This document shows, one piece after another, positions 23,613 through 31,369 of a stretch of 55,419 nt of DNA. Every line of letters begins with the position of its first letter. Positions within the stretch are counted from its first letter, which is position 1. Under the pieces are notes generated by a model. The model was given only the letters and a program-made list of their open reading frames with translations, was not told the origin of the DNA and ran no database searches. The DNA lies in NCBI GenBank assembly GCA_934463175.1, contig CAKSIW010000007.1:1-55419 (forward strand), given 5' to 3'. The translations under genes and the position numbers were made by a program. Source of the stretch: an uncultured Clostridia bacterium (GTDB lineage Bacteria; Bacillota; Clostridia; Monoglobales; Monoglobaceae).

Positions 23613-23640
23613 TTGTATCATAGACAGTCCCGAATGTCAA
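23612..23640 (-). promoter_or_regulatory. Promoter of the T-box aryl-acid operon
   Basis: On the minus strand TTGACA (23640-23635), a 17-bp spacer and TACAAT (23617-23612) precede the T-box leader. Confidence 0.85.
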
Positions 23641-23680
23641 GAATAATTATTTAAGTTTTTGCACAGCCATATTTTTTGTA

Positions 23681-23709
23681 TTGACAACACCGCCCGAATT
23701 TGATATACT
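23681..23709 (+). promoter_or_regulatory. Promoter of the TM1266-hydE-hydG operon
   Basis: TTGACA (23681-23686), a 17-bp spacer and TATACT (23704-23709). Transcription starts near 23716 and enters a structured leader of about 155 nt. Confidence 0.85.
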
Positions 23710-23715
23710 AAAGTT

Positions 23716-23848
23716 ACATAGCTGACGGAAGGGGATTTCCCGACCGAGGGCAAAACATATCACTCAGGCTGACGGCAAGGATTTCCGCGCCAAAAGCGGC
23801 TGAACTGTATACGTATGTCCTCCCCCGCCCCGGCAGGGGATTTTTTAT
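23716..23848 (+). ncRNA. Structured leader with terminator, unassigned riboswitch candidate
   Basis: Two similar modules follow each other: GCUGACGG-A-AGG...AUUUCC...GACC (from 23721) and GCUGACGG-C-AAGG-AUUUCC...GCC (from 23769). Each folds into a short helix with an inner hairpin and purine-rich internal loops. They are followed by GCGGCUGA, which can pair with module sequences, and then by a GC-rich terminator (23821-23840) with six T. A GGGGA of the first hairpin can pair with the UCCCC of the terminator, so a switch is possible. It does not match the riboswitch classes I can recall. Confidence 0.55.
23821..23847 (+). terminator. Terminator in the hydE/hydG leader
   Basis: TCCCC (23821-23825) and GGGGA (23836-23840) close a GC-rich hairpin followed by six T (23841-23846). 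It stands between promoter and first gene, so it is probably conditional. Confidence 0.8.
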
Positions 23849-23869
23849 TTTTACAAAGGAGTGAATTAC

Positions 23870-24112
23870 ATGGAAACAAGAATTGCAATTGTCGGTATCA
23901 TCGTCAACAACATTGAATCAGCCGAAAAAATCAACCGCATTCTGCACGAATACGGTCAGTATATTGTCGGGCGCATGGGCATTCCCTACAGAGAACGCAG
24001 CCTGTCGGTCATCAGCGTCATCATGGACGCACCCGGTGACATAATCGGTGCGGCATCGGGCAAACTCGGAATGATTCCCGATGTGACCGTCAAAACAGTT
24101 TACTCAAAATGA
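23870..24112 (+). CDS. TM1266-family putative regulator of the hydrogenase system
   Basis: This 80-residue protein has a ferredoxin-like ACT fold by pattern: IAIVGIIVNN, then helix, RMGIPY and LSVISVIMDAPGDIIGAASGKLG. The family is routinely found beside hydE, hydF and hydG, and its name comes from the Thermotoga protein TM1266. Its exact role is unknown; it has no DNA-binding motif. The ATG at 23870 follows AAAGGAG by 8 bp. hydE follows 22 bp downstream in the same operon. Confidence 0.85.
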   Translation: METRIAIVGIIVNNIESAEKINRILHEYGQYIVGRMGIPYRERSLSVISVIMDAPGDIIGAASGKLGMIPDVTVKTVYSK

Positions 24113-24134
24113 AAACAATTAAAGGAGGCATTGC

Positions 24135-25184
24135 ATGACAAACCGTGAGCTTATTTTGGAGCTGAAGGAAACAGGACGTCTGCCGCACAGCGGCTTTGTG
24201 CAGCTTCTGTCAACATATGACGCGGACGATTTGAGCTTTGCGCGTTCACTTGCCTGCGGCATTTCAAAGGAATATTTCGGAAACCGCGTCTATATCCGCG
24301 GTCTGATTGAATTTACAAATATTTGCCGCCGCAACTGTCTCTACTGCGGTCTGCGCTGCGGCAACGCGCTTGCCGACCGCTACCGGCTGACAGACGATGA
24401 TATTCTTGAATGCTGTGCCTCGGGCTATTCTCTCGGCTTCCGCACCTTCGTTCTTCAGGGCGGAGAGGACACCTTCTTCACCGATGAAAAAATCTGCGGA
24501 ATCGTCAAAAAAATTAAATCGGAATATCCCGACTGCGCGGTCACGCTTTCAATCGGGGAACGCGAACGCGCGTCATATCAGGCATTTTTCGACGCTGGGG
24601 CGGACAGATATCTGCTCAGGCATGAAACCGCAAACCATGCGCACTATTCAAAGCTTCACCCCGATAATATGTCACTTGAAAACAGAATGCGCTGTCTCTT
24701 TGACCTGAAGGAAATCGGTTTCCAGACGGGCTGCGGCTTCATGGTCGGCTCTCCTCATCAGACCGCAGAAACCATCGCGGACGATCTTTTGTTCATACGC
24801 GAGCTGAATCCGCACATGGTCGGTCTCGGACCGTTCATTCCGCACAAGGACACCCCGTTCGGGAATATGCCGCAAGGCAGTCTTGAGCTGACTTTGTTTC
24901 TTCTCGCGCTGGTTCGCATTATGCTGGGACGCGTTCTTCTTCCCTCCACAACCGCTCTCGGAACAATCCATCCTCAGGGACGCGAAATGGGGATTTTGTC
25001 GGGCGCAAACGTTGTCATGCCGAATCTTTCACCTGTCAGCGTCCGCAAGAAATATATGCTGTATGACAATAAAATCTGCGCAGGTGATGAAGCCGCCGAA
25101 TGCCGCGGCTGTCTTGAAAAAAGAATGCAAAGTATCGGATATGAAATTGCGGTTGACCGCGGTGACTATCCTGAAAATATATAA
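24135..25184 (+). CDS. hydE: [FeFe]-hydrogenase maturase HydE (radical SAM)
   Basis: This 349-residue radical SAM enzyme helps build the di-iron subcluster of the [FeFe]-hydrogenase H-cluster. The cluster motif is CRRNCLYC in EFTNICRRNCLYCGLR (about residues 59-74). Conserved HydE/BioB-like segments follow: FVLQGGED, LSIGER and YLLRHETANHAHYSKLHP. On family knowledge it processes a cysteine-bound Fe(CO)2(CN) unit delivered from HydG. It is between the TM1266-like gene and hydG with GGAGG before the ATG. HydF and the hydrogenase itself are not in the window. Confidence 0.95.
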   Translation: MTNRELILELKETGRLPHSGFVQLLSTYDADDLSFARSLACGISKEYFGNRVYIRGLIEFTNICRRNCLYCGLRCGNALADRYRLTDDDILECCASGYSLGFRTFVLQGGEDTFFTDEKICGIVKKIKSEYPDCAVTLSIGERERASYQAFFDAGADRYLLRHETANHAHYSKLHPDNMSLENRMRCLFDLKEIGFQTGCGFMVGSPHQTAETIADDLLFIRELNPHMVGLGPFIPHKDTPFGNMPQGSLELTLFLLALVRIMLGRVLLPSTTALGTIHPQGREMGILSGANVVMPNLSPVSVRKKYMLYDNKICAGDEAAECRGCLEKRMQSIGYEIAVDRGDYPENI

Positions 25185-25227
25185 ATTTTGACCGGAAGGG
25201 TCAGCCTGACCGGGAAAGGAGAAAAAA

Positions 25228-26652
25228 ATGTCTGTATACAATCCGAAATCCTCGGCTGCCGAGGAATTTATCAACCATGAGGAAATCCTCGAAACAATTG
25301 AATATGCAAAAGAAAACAAGTCAAACCGCGAGCTGATTTTTTCGCTGATTGAACGCGCAAAGGACTGCAAGGGTCTGACACACCGTGAGGCGGCAGTCCT
25401 TCTTGAATGTGACATTCCCGAGGCAAATGACGCAATCCGCAACCTTGCAATCTCAATCAAGGAAAAGCTCTACGGCAACCGAATTGTCATGTTTGCCCCC
25501 CTATATCTCTCAAACTACTGTGTGAACGGCTGCACCTATTGCCCGTATCACAGCTGCAACAAGCACATAACGCGCAAAAAGCTTTCACAGGAGGAAATCC
25601 GTGCTGAGGTCATTGCACTTCAGGATATGGGGCACAAGCGTCTTGCAATCGAATCGGGCGAGGATCCTGTCAACAACCCGATCGAATATATCCTCGACAG
25701 CATAAAAACAATATACAGCATAAAGCATAAAAACGGTGCTATCCGCCGTGTCAACGTGAATATTGCCGCAACAACGGTTGAGAATTACCGCCGTCTGAAG
25801 GAAGCCGGAATCGGCACATACATTCTGTTTCAGGAGACCTATAACAAAAAGGACTATGAAGCTCTCCACCCGACAGGTCCGAAGCATAACTATGCATATC
25901 ACACAGAAGCCATGGACAGAGCCATGGACGGCGGCATTGACGATGTCGGAATCGGCGTTCTTTTCGGACTTGAAATGTATCGCTATGACTTCATCGGTCT
26001 GCTGATGCATGCAGAACATCTTGAGGCGGCAAAGGGTGTCGGTCCGCACACCATCAGCGTTCCGAGAATCTGTCCTGCGGACGACATTAAAAAAGAAGAT
26101 TTTTCAAATGCAATTTCGGACGAAATTTTTGAAAAAATTGTCGCTGTCATTCGCATTGCCGTTCCGTATACGGGCATGATTATATCAACCCGTGAGTCAA
26201 AGACCTCCCGTGAAAAGGTTCTGCGTCTCGGAATTTCTCAGATAAGCGGCGGCTCACGCACCAGTGTGGGTGGATATATTGAGCCTGAGCCCGAGGCGGA
26301 AAACTCGGCACAGTTTGACGTCAGCGACACACGCACCCTCGACGAGGTGGTCAACTGGCTGCTTGAACAGGGATATATTCCCAGCTTCTGCACCGCCTGC
26401 TACCGTGAGGGCAGAACGGGCGACCGCTTCATGTCGCTCATAAAATCGGGTCAGATTGCAAACTGCTGTCAGCCGAATGCGCTTCTGACTCTGAAGGAAT
26501 ATCTGACGGATTATGCCGCACCGAAAACGGTTGAAAACGGTCTGAAAGTGATTTCGGCAGAGCTTGAAAAAATTCCGAACGAAAAGGCACGCCGCCTTGC
26601 AAAGGAATATATCGGAAAAATCGAACACGGCGAACGCGATTTTAGGTTTTAA
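25228..26652 (+). CDS. hydG: [FeFe]-hydrogenase maturase HydG (tyrosine lyase)
   Basis: This radical SAM enzyme cleaves tyrosine to p-cresol, CO and cyanide, the diatomic ligands of the H-cluster. The SAM cluster motif is CVNGCTYCPYH (about residues 92-102). The ThiH-like core contains LAIESGEDP and YILFQETYNKKDYEALHP. The C-terminal second-cluster motif C-T-A-C...C is in CTACYREGRTGDRFM through ANCCQPNA. Length 474 is normal. It consumes tyrosine, which is relevant next to a divergently transcribed tyrosine T-box operon. GGAAAGGAG precedes the ATG. Confidence 0.96.
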   Translation: MSVYNPKSSAAEEFINHEEILETIEYAKENKSNRELIFSLIERAKDCKGLTHREAAVLLECDIPEANDAIRNLAISIKEKLYGNRIVMFAPLYLSNYCVNGCTYCPYHSCNKHITRKKLSQEEIRAEVIALQDMGHKRLAIESGEDPVNNPIEYILDSIKTIYSIKHKNGAIRRVNVNIAATTVENYRRLKEAGIGTYILFQETYNKKDYEALHPTGPKHNYAYHTEAMDRAMDGGIDDVGIGVLFGLEMYRYDFIGLLMHAEHLEAAKGVGPHTISVPRICPADDIKKEDFSNAISDEIFEKIVAVIRIAVPYTGMIISTRESKTSREKVLRLGISQISGGSRTSVGGYIEPEPEAENSAQFDVSDTRTLDEVVNWLLEQGYIPSFCTACYREGRTGDRFMSLIKSGQIANCCQPNALLTLKEYLTDYAAPKTVENGLKVISAELEKIPNEKARRLAKEYIGKIEHGERDFRF

Positions 26653-26660
26653 CTGCCGTC

Positions 26661-26689
26661 TTGATTTTATTCTCATTTTGTGCTATGAT
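26661..26689 (+). promoter_or_regulatory. Promoter of the Dabb-domain gene
   Basis: TTGATT (26661-26666), a 17-bp spacer and TATGAT (26684-26689), placed 34 bp before the start codon. Confidence 0.6.
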
Positions 26690-26722
26690 AGCAATATAAT
26701 TTCTATTTGTGAGGTATTGATT

Positions 26723-27022
26723 ATGGTAAAGCACATTATTATCTGGAACTTCCGTGATGAGCTTTCGGACGACGAACGCTCCGCCGCGGCAAAAAAAATC
26801 AAAAGCGGTCTTGAAGGACTCATTGAAAAGATTGACGGTCTTGTTGAAATATCCGTCAAAACCATGCCGCTTAAATCATCAAGCGGTGACCTTATGCTCG
26901 ACAGCAGCTTTGTTGATGAGGACGCACTCATTGACTATCAGCAAAATCCCGAGCATCTGAAGGTTGCGCAATTTGTCCGCTCCGTCATGGGAGAACGCAA
27001 ATGCTTTGACTTTGAGGACTGA
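26723..27022 (+). CDS. Dabb (stress-responsive A/B barrel) domain protein
   Basis: This 99-residue protein begins MVKHIIIWNFRDELSDDER and has the alternating alpha/beta pattern of the dimeric Dabb family, including LMLDSSFVDEDALIDYQQNPEHLKVAQFV. Family members are small dimeric barrels with varied or unknown functions, so none is assigned. GAGGT lies 8 bp before the ATG. It has its own promoter after hydG and is closed by a strong terminator. Confidence 0.85.
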   Translation: MVKHIIIWNFRDELSDDERSAAAKKIKSGLEGLIEKIDGLVEISVKTMPLKSSSGDLMLDSSFVDEDALIDYQQNPEHLKVAQFVRSVMGERKCFDFED

Positions 27023-27026
27023 AAAA

Positions 27027-27065
27027 AGATATGGCAGAGTGCAAAAAACACTCTGCCATTTTTTA
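27027..27065 (+). terminator. Terminator after the Dabb gene
   Basis: ATGGCAGAGTG (27031-27041) and CACTCTGCCAT (27049-27059) pair perfectly over 11 bp and are followed by T residues; A residues upstream allow some function in the other direction too. Confidence 0.92.
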
Positions 27066-27104
27066 TTGCAAATCTTGAATACTCACAGGAGCACTCTCTT
27101 TCCT

Positions 27105-27608
27105 CTACAGTTCAATATAATACGGGCATATGCCTGCATAGCTCCCGTCCTTCATGCGGAAGCCGTTCGGGATTGTTCCAAGCTGAACGAAGCCGATTCT
27201 TTCATATAAATGTCTTGCATGAACATTTGTCTCCACAACGGCATTAAACTGCAAAATCCCGAAGCCTATGCCCCGCGCCCGTTCAATGCAGTCCAAAACA
27301 AGCTTTTCACCGATATGCATACCTCGGCTTCCGCCCGACACGGCATAACTCGCATTGCAGATATGACCGCACCTTCCGACATTATTGGGGTGGAGTATAT
27401 AAAGCCCGAGGATTTCTCCGCCGTCCTTTTTTTCTGCCACACAGCAAACGCTTTGTTCACCGAAGAATTTCGTTCCTGCGGTTTCGTCAAGAGCTTCCTC
27501 CTGCGGAAAAGCATTTCCTTCCTCCACAACCTCATTCCAGATTTTCACCATTTGAGGCATATCACATTCGTTATATTCTCTTATAACCACGCTATCCGGA
27601 TTTTGCAT
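27105..27608 (-). CDS. GNAT-family N-acetyltransferase
   Basis: This 167-residue acetyl-CoA-dependent acyltransferase shows the GNAT core: IREYNECDMPQMVKIWNE at the start, the motif around GGSRGMHIGEKLVLDCIERAR and NVHARHLYERIGF near the end. It looks like the phosphinothricin/L-amino-acid N-acetyltransferase branch, but the substrate cannot be read from sequence. It is the last gene of a minus-strand run, 13 bp after an editing-domain protein gene. Confidence 0.9.
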   Translation of the reverse strand: MQNPDSVVIREYNECDMPQMVKIWNEVVEEGNAFPQEEALDETAGTKFFGEQSVCCVAEKKDGGEILGLYILHPNNVGRCGHICNASYAVSGGSRGMHIGEKLVLDCIERARGIGFGILQFNAVVETNVHARHLYERIGFVQLGTIPNGFRMKDGSYAGICPYYIEL

Positions 27609-27621
27609 TTTAGCCCTTCCC

Positions 27622-28110
27622 TCACAATTCAGTCTTATGTATCACATTGCCGTGTTCACGTATAAGCTCCGTCAAATCATCGGCGCGCAGCCACACTGTT
27701 GCAGTGTTATCATTCGGGTGCACACCGATGATTCCCTTTTCATCAAAAAAATCGCTGTCAATGAAAAATTCCACACGGCATTCATTGTCATTGAACAAAC
27801 CGAACGGAGAAACAGAACCCGGTGTGAGCTGCAAAAGCTCCGAAAGCTCCTCTGCCGACGCAAACGAGAGCGGACGCGTGCCGTTTTGCTTTCTGAACTC
27901 CTTGAGATTAACCCTTTTGTCACCCTTCACAGTTATCAGATAGAAGCTGCGCCTTTTGTCATCACGCACGAACAGATTTTTCGCGTCTGCCTCGGGATAC
28001 GGCAGTTCAACCTCCGAAAGCTCCTCCATGCTGAAAACCGCTTTATGCTCCGTAACCTCAAAATCAATTCCTTTTGCTTCCAAAAAACTGTAAATTTCCT
28101 GTTTGTTCAT
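27622..28110 (-). CDS. Prolyl-tRNA deacylase-like editing protein (ProXp-ala/PrdX type)
   Basis: This 162-residue protein is a free-standing relative of the INS editing domain of prolyl-tRNA synthetase. Typical features are FEVTEHKAVFSMEEL, AKNLFVRDDKRRSFYLITVKGDKRVNL, and the terminal TPGSVSPFGLFNDNEC and HPNDNTATVW segments. It should deacylate Ala-tRNA-Pro. It differs clearly from the YbaK-like protein at 11169-11708. Its gene is 14 bp from the acetyltransferase and 13 bp from wecB. Confidence 0.9.
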   Translation of the reverse strand: MNKQEIYSFLEAKGIDFEVTEHKAVFSMEELSEVELPYPEADAKNLFVRDDKRRSFYLITVKGDKRVNLKEFRKQNGTRPLSFASAEELSELLQLTPGSVSPFGLFNDNECRVEFFIDSDFFDEKGIIGVHPNDNTATVWLRADDLTELIREHGNVIHKTEL

Positions 28111-28123
28111 AGTAAAACCTCGG

Positions 28124-29248
28124 CTATTTTGAATATTTCTCTATAATCGCTTTCACAATTCTTTCGGACGCATGACCGTCACCGTAAGGATTAACCGCCT
28201 TTGCCATTTTGCCGTATGCCTCGCTGCTGCATATCAGCTCCTTTGCCATATCATAAATTACATTTTCATCAACGCCCGCAATTTTAACCGTTCCCGCGTC
28301 AACCGCCTCGGGACGCTCGGTTTCGTTGCGCATGACAAGAACAGGCTTTCCGAGTGACGGTGCTTCCTCCTGAAGTCCGCCCGAATCCGTCATAACCATA
28401 TATCCGCGGCTTATTGCATTGTGCAGCTCGTCCGCATTCACGGGTTCAATCAGCTTCACTCTGTCCATTCCGCCGAGAATTTCATTTGCAACCTCACGCA
28501 CCGCAGGATTCATATGAACAGGATATACAACCTCAACGTCCTCAAAATCTTCAACAATTCTCTTCACCGCACGGCAGATGTTGCGCAGCGGCTCGCCCAG
28601 GTTTTCGCGGCGGTGCGCCGTCATGACAATGACTTTTTTTCCTTCCCAGTCCATGCCTGCAAGAGTGCTGTCCTTAAATTCATAATCGGCGCGGACAGTG
28701 GTTTTCAGCGCGTCAATAACTGTGTTTCCCGTCACATAAATTGTATCATCGCTGACATTTTCACGCAGAAGGTTTCCGCGGTTTCTCTCGGTCGGTGCAA
28801 AGTGCATATCCGCAATGACTCCCGTCAGACGTCTGTTAACCTCCTCGGGATACGGAGAATATTTGTCGTAGGTTCTGAGCCCTGCCTCAACATGACCGAC
28901 CGCAATCTGATTATAGAACGCCGCAAGACTTCCGACAAACGTGGTTGTCGTGTCACCGTGAACAAGAACAATGTCGGGCTTTGCCTCCTTCATAACCTCG
29001 TCAAGACCATCAAGACCGCGCGTTGTTATGCTCATGAGCGTTTGTCTGTCCTTCATTATGTTGAGGTCATAATCGGGCTTTATGTCAAAAATTTCAAGCA
29101 CCTGGTCAAGCATTTGCCTGTGCTGTGCTGTGACACAGACCTTTGATTCGATTTTGTCGCTGTTCTTTTCAAGCTCCTTGACAAGCGGCGCCATTTTAAT
29201 TGCCTCGGGGCGCGTTCCGAAAATTGTCATAACCTTAATTTTTCCCAT
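28124..29248 (-). CDS. wecB: UDP-N-acetylglucosamine 2-epimerase
   Basis: This 374-residue enzyme interconverts UDP-GlcNAc and UDP-ManNAc for wall teichoic acid or other surface polymers. Signature parts are FGTRPEAIKMAPLV near the start, VHGDTTTTFVGSLAAFY, HVEAGLRTYDKYSPYPEE and TDSGGLQEEAPSLGKP. Its start overlaps the stop of the GlcNAc-1-P transferase gene by 14 bp, and the two enzymes act in neighbouring steps of surface polymer synthesis. Confidence 0.96.
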   Translation of the reverse strand: MGKIKVMTIFGTRPEAIKMAPLVKELEKNSDKIESKVCVTAQHRQMLDQVLEIFDIKPDYDLNIMKDRQTLMSITTRGLDGLDEVMKEAKPDIVLVHGDTTTTFVGSLAAFYNQIAVGHVEAGLRTYDKYSPYPEEVNRRLTGVIADMHFAPTERNRGNLLRENVSDDTIYVTGNTVIDALKTTVRADYEFKDSTLAGMDWEGKKVIVMTAHRRENLGEPLRNICRAVKRIVEDFEDVEVVYPVHMNPAVREVANEILGGMDRVKLIEPVNADELHNAISRGYMVMTDSGGLQEEAPSLGKPVLVMRNETERPEAVDAGTVKIAGVDENVIYDMAKELICSSEAYGKMAKAVNPYGDGHASERIVKAIIEKYSK

Positions 29249-30314
29249 TTTCTTCTTCTCCTTTATCTTCCGTATCAGCTTTTTTTGTATCCATAACTGC
29301 CATGCTCACAAGCAAAATCACCAGAACCGCAAATACAAGAATCAAGCCTCTCACCGCGTCCTTCAGCGACATCACAACCGCCGTGAGGCACAAAAGGCTT
29401 GTCAGCGTGTATAGAATTGCCACTGTTTGTTTCTGAGAAAATCCCATATCAAGCAGTCTGTGGTGCAGGTGACCCCTGTCGGGTGCCATAATCGGCTTTC
29501 CCGTCAGCAGACGGCGAATAATCGCAAAAAGCGTGTCGAAAATCGGCAGTCCGAGAATCAGCACGGGAACGGCGAACGAAATCACCGCATACATTTTCAT
29601 GATTCCCTGAACCGAAATGCACGCAAGCACAAATCCGAGAAAGGTTGAACCTGTGTCTCCCATAAATATTTTAGCAGGGTTGAAGTTATACGGCAAAAAG
29701 CCGAAGCCCGCTCCCGCAAGAGCCGCAGTTACAATTGCGGCATTCAGGTTCTGCGAAACAAGAGTCAGCGACAAAAGCGCCACCGACGCAATTGACGAAA
29801 CGCCGACCGCGAGACCGTCCAGACCGTCAATCAGGTTCACGGCATTTGTGACGCCGACAATCCACACCATCGTAATCGGAATTGACCAAAGCCCGAGATT
29901 TATATACGGCGCACCAATCCATCTTGAAAGCGGATTTGCGATATATTCCATATCAACGCCGAAATAGACGACAATTCCTGCCGCGAGTATCTGAAACACA
30001 AGCTTCACTTTCGCGCTCAGCTCGCGCATATCGTCCACAACACCGACCGTCACCATGATGACGGAGCCGATCAGAATCCCCATCATTTCATAGTCAATGA
30101 CCGCAAAGCACAGAACGCTTATTATGAATCCGTAGAAAATTGCAAGGCCGCCGATCAGCGGTATCGGTTTTTTGTGCACCCTTCTTGCGTCCTTCGGAAC
30201 GTCAATGGCTTTGATTTTGTTTGCAAGCGCAATGACTGTCGGTGTTGACGAAAAAGAAATCAGAAACGCAACAGCCAGTGCCAAAAAAATAAATATGCTT
30301 CCTTCAACAAACAT
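29235..30314 (-). CDS. Undecaprenyl-phosphate GlcNAc-1-phosphate transferase (TagO/WecA family)
   Basis: This polytopic membrane enzyme transfers GlcNAc-1-phosphate to undecaprenyl phosphate, the first lipid-linked step of teichoic acid or similar polymers. About ten membrane helices are visible. The family motifs DVPKDARRVHKKPIPLIGG, NLIDGLDGLAVG and FNPAKIFMGDTGSTFLG are intact, as is the histidine-rich APDRGHLHHRLLD that marks the WecA/TagO branch rather than MraY. A short charged tail (KKADTEDKGEEE) ends the protein. It overlaps wecB. Confidence 0.94.
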   Translation of the reverse strand: MFVEGSIFIFLALAVAFLISFSSTPTVIALANKIKAIDVPKDARRVHKKPIPLIGGLAIFYGFIISVLCFAVIDYEMMGILIGSVIMVTVGVVDDMRELSAKVKLVFQILAAGIVVYFGVDMEYIANPLSRWIGAPYINLGLWSIPITMVWIVGVTNAVNLIDGLDGLAVGVSSIASVALLSLTLVSQNLNAAIVTAALAGAGFGFLPYNFNPAKIFMGDTGSTFLGFVLACISVQGIMKMYAVISFAVPVLILGLPIFDTLFAIIRRLLTGKPIMAPDRGHLHHRLLDMGFSQKQTVAILYTLTSLLCLTAVVMSLKDAVRGLILVFAVLVILLVSMAVMDTKKADTEDKGEEENGKN

Positions 30315-30340
30315 TTTCCTTCACTTCCTCACTCGTCATT

Positions 30341-31369
30341 TTACGGCTGAATAAACCCAATCTTGCGGTATACCTTTGATATTGTTTTCCGTGCCGTGCG
30401 CGCTGCACGCTCCGCACCGCTGCGGTAAATCTGCTCTAAGTAATCCTTGTTTTTCATCAAATCGGCGTATTTTTCCTGTATCGGACGCAGGGTTTCGGCA
30501 ACTGCCTCCGCAACCGCCGCTTTGAAATCGCCGTAGCCTCTGCCCTCAAACTCTGCTGTGATCTCATCGGCATTTTTTCCCGTAACCGCGCCGTAAATGC
30601 TCATGAGGTTCTCGATTCCTTCCTTGCCCTCACCGCACTTAACCTCGCTGCCCGAATCCGTCACCGCTCTTTTTATCTTTTTGACCGCCTTGTCAATCGG
30701 GTCAAGAAGCAGAATATATGCATTCTCGTTCGGGTCGGATTTTGACATTTTCTGTGTCGGGTCCTGAAGGCTCATTATTTTTGCACCGAGCTTCGGAATA
30801 TACGGCTCGGGAATCTTGAACGTCTCGCTGTATGCATTGTTGAACCTTGCCGCAAGGTCACGCGTGATTTCAAGGTGCTGCTTCTGATCCTTTCCGACAG
30901 GAACCAAATCTGCCTGATACAGCAGAATATCCGCCGCCATGAGAGACGGATAGGTGAACAGTCCCGCATTTATGTTGTCTGCATGTTTGCGGCATTTATC
31001 CTTGAACTGTGTCATTCTCGAAAGCTCCCCCATATAGGTGTTGCAGTCAAGAACCCAGCCAAGCTGCGTATGCTCGGGGACATGTGACTGGAAAAATATC
31101 GGTTCCTTCTCACCGTCCAGACCGCACGCAAGGAACAAAGCCAGCAAGTCCATGCAGTTCTTTCTCAGATTCTTCGGCTCCTGCCGAACCGTGATTGAAT
31201 GGAGATCTGCTATCATATAATAGCTTTCATAAATATCTTCCTTCTGAAGGCTCACCCAGTTTCTCAGTGCCCCGACATAATTTCCGAGAGTCAGTGCACC
31301 CGATGGCTGAATGCCGCTGAGTATCCTTTTTCTCGGCTCATTCTGAACGGTTTCCCTGTTTTCAATCAT
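30341..31369 (-). CDS. trpS: Tryptophanyl-tRNA synthetase
   Basis: This class I synthetase (342 residues) charges tRNA-Trp. The nucleotide motifs are ILSGIQPSGALTLGNYVGA (HIGH region, with GN in place of GH, usual for TrpRS) and QKMSKSDPN. Its ATG overlaps the aminotransferase stop (ATGA), so they are coupled. No leader or T-box precedes it. It sits in an aromatic-amino-acid-flavoured cluster with an aminotransferase. Confidence 0.97.
   Translation of the reverse strand: MIENRETVQNEPRKRILSGIQPSGALTLGNYVGALRNWVSLQKEDIYESYYMIADLHSITVRQEPKNLRKNCMDLLALFLACGLDGEKEPIFFQSHVPEHTQLGWVLDCNTYMGELSRMTQFKDKCRKHADNINAGLFTYPSLMAADILLYQADLVPVGKDQKQHLEITRDLAARFNNAYSETFKIPEPYIPKLGAKIMSLQDPTQKMSKSDPNENAYILLLDPIDKAVKKIKRAVTDSGSEVKCGEGKEGIENLMSIYGAVTGKNADEITAEFEGRGYGDFKAAVAEAVAETLRPIQEKYADLMKNKDYLEQIYRSGAERAARTARKTISKVYRKIGFIQP

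Noticed and set aside
23721..23850. FMN riboswitch in the hydE/hydG leader
   Set aside because: AUUUCCCGACCG looks like part of the RFN element, but the other conserved helices and the closing GGAUG-type segment are missing.
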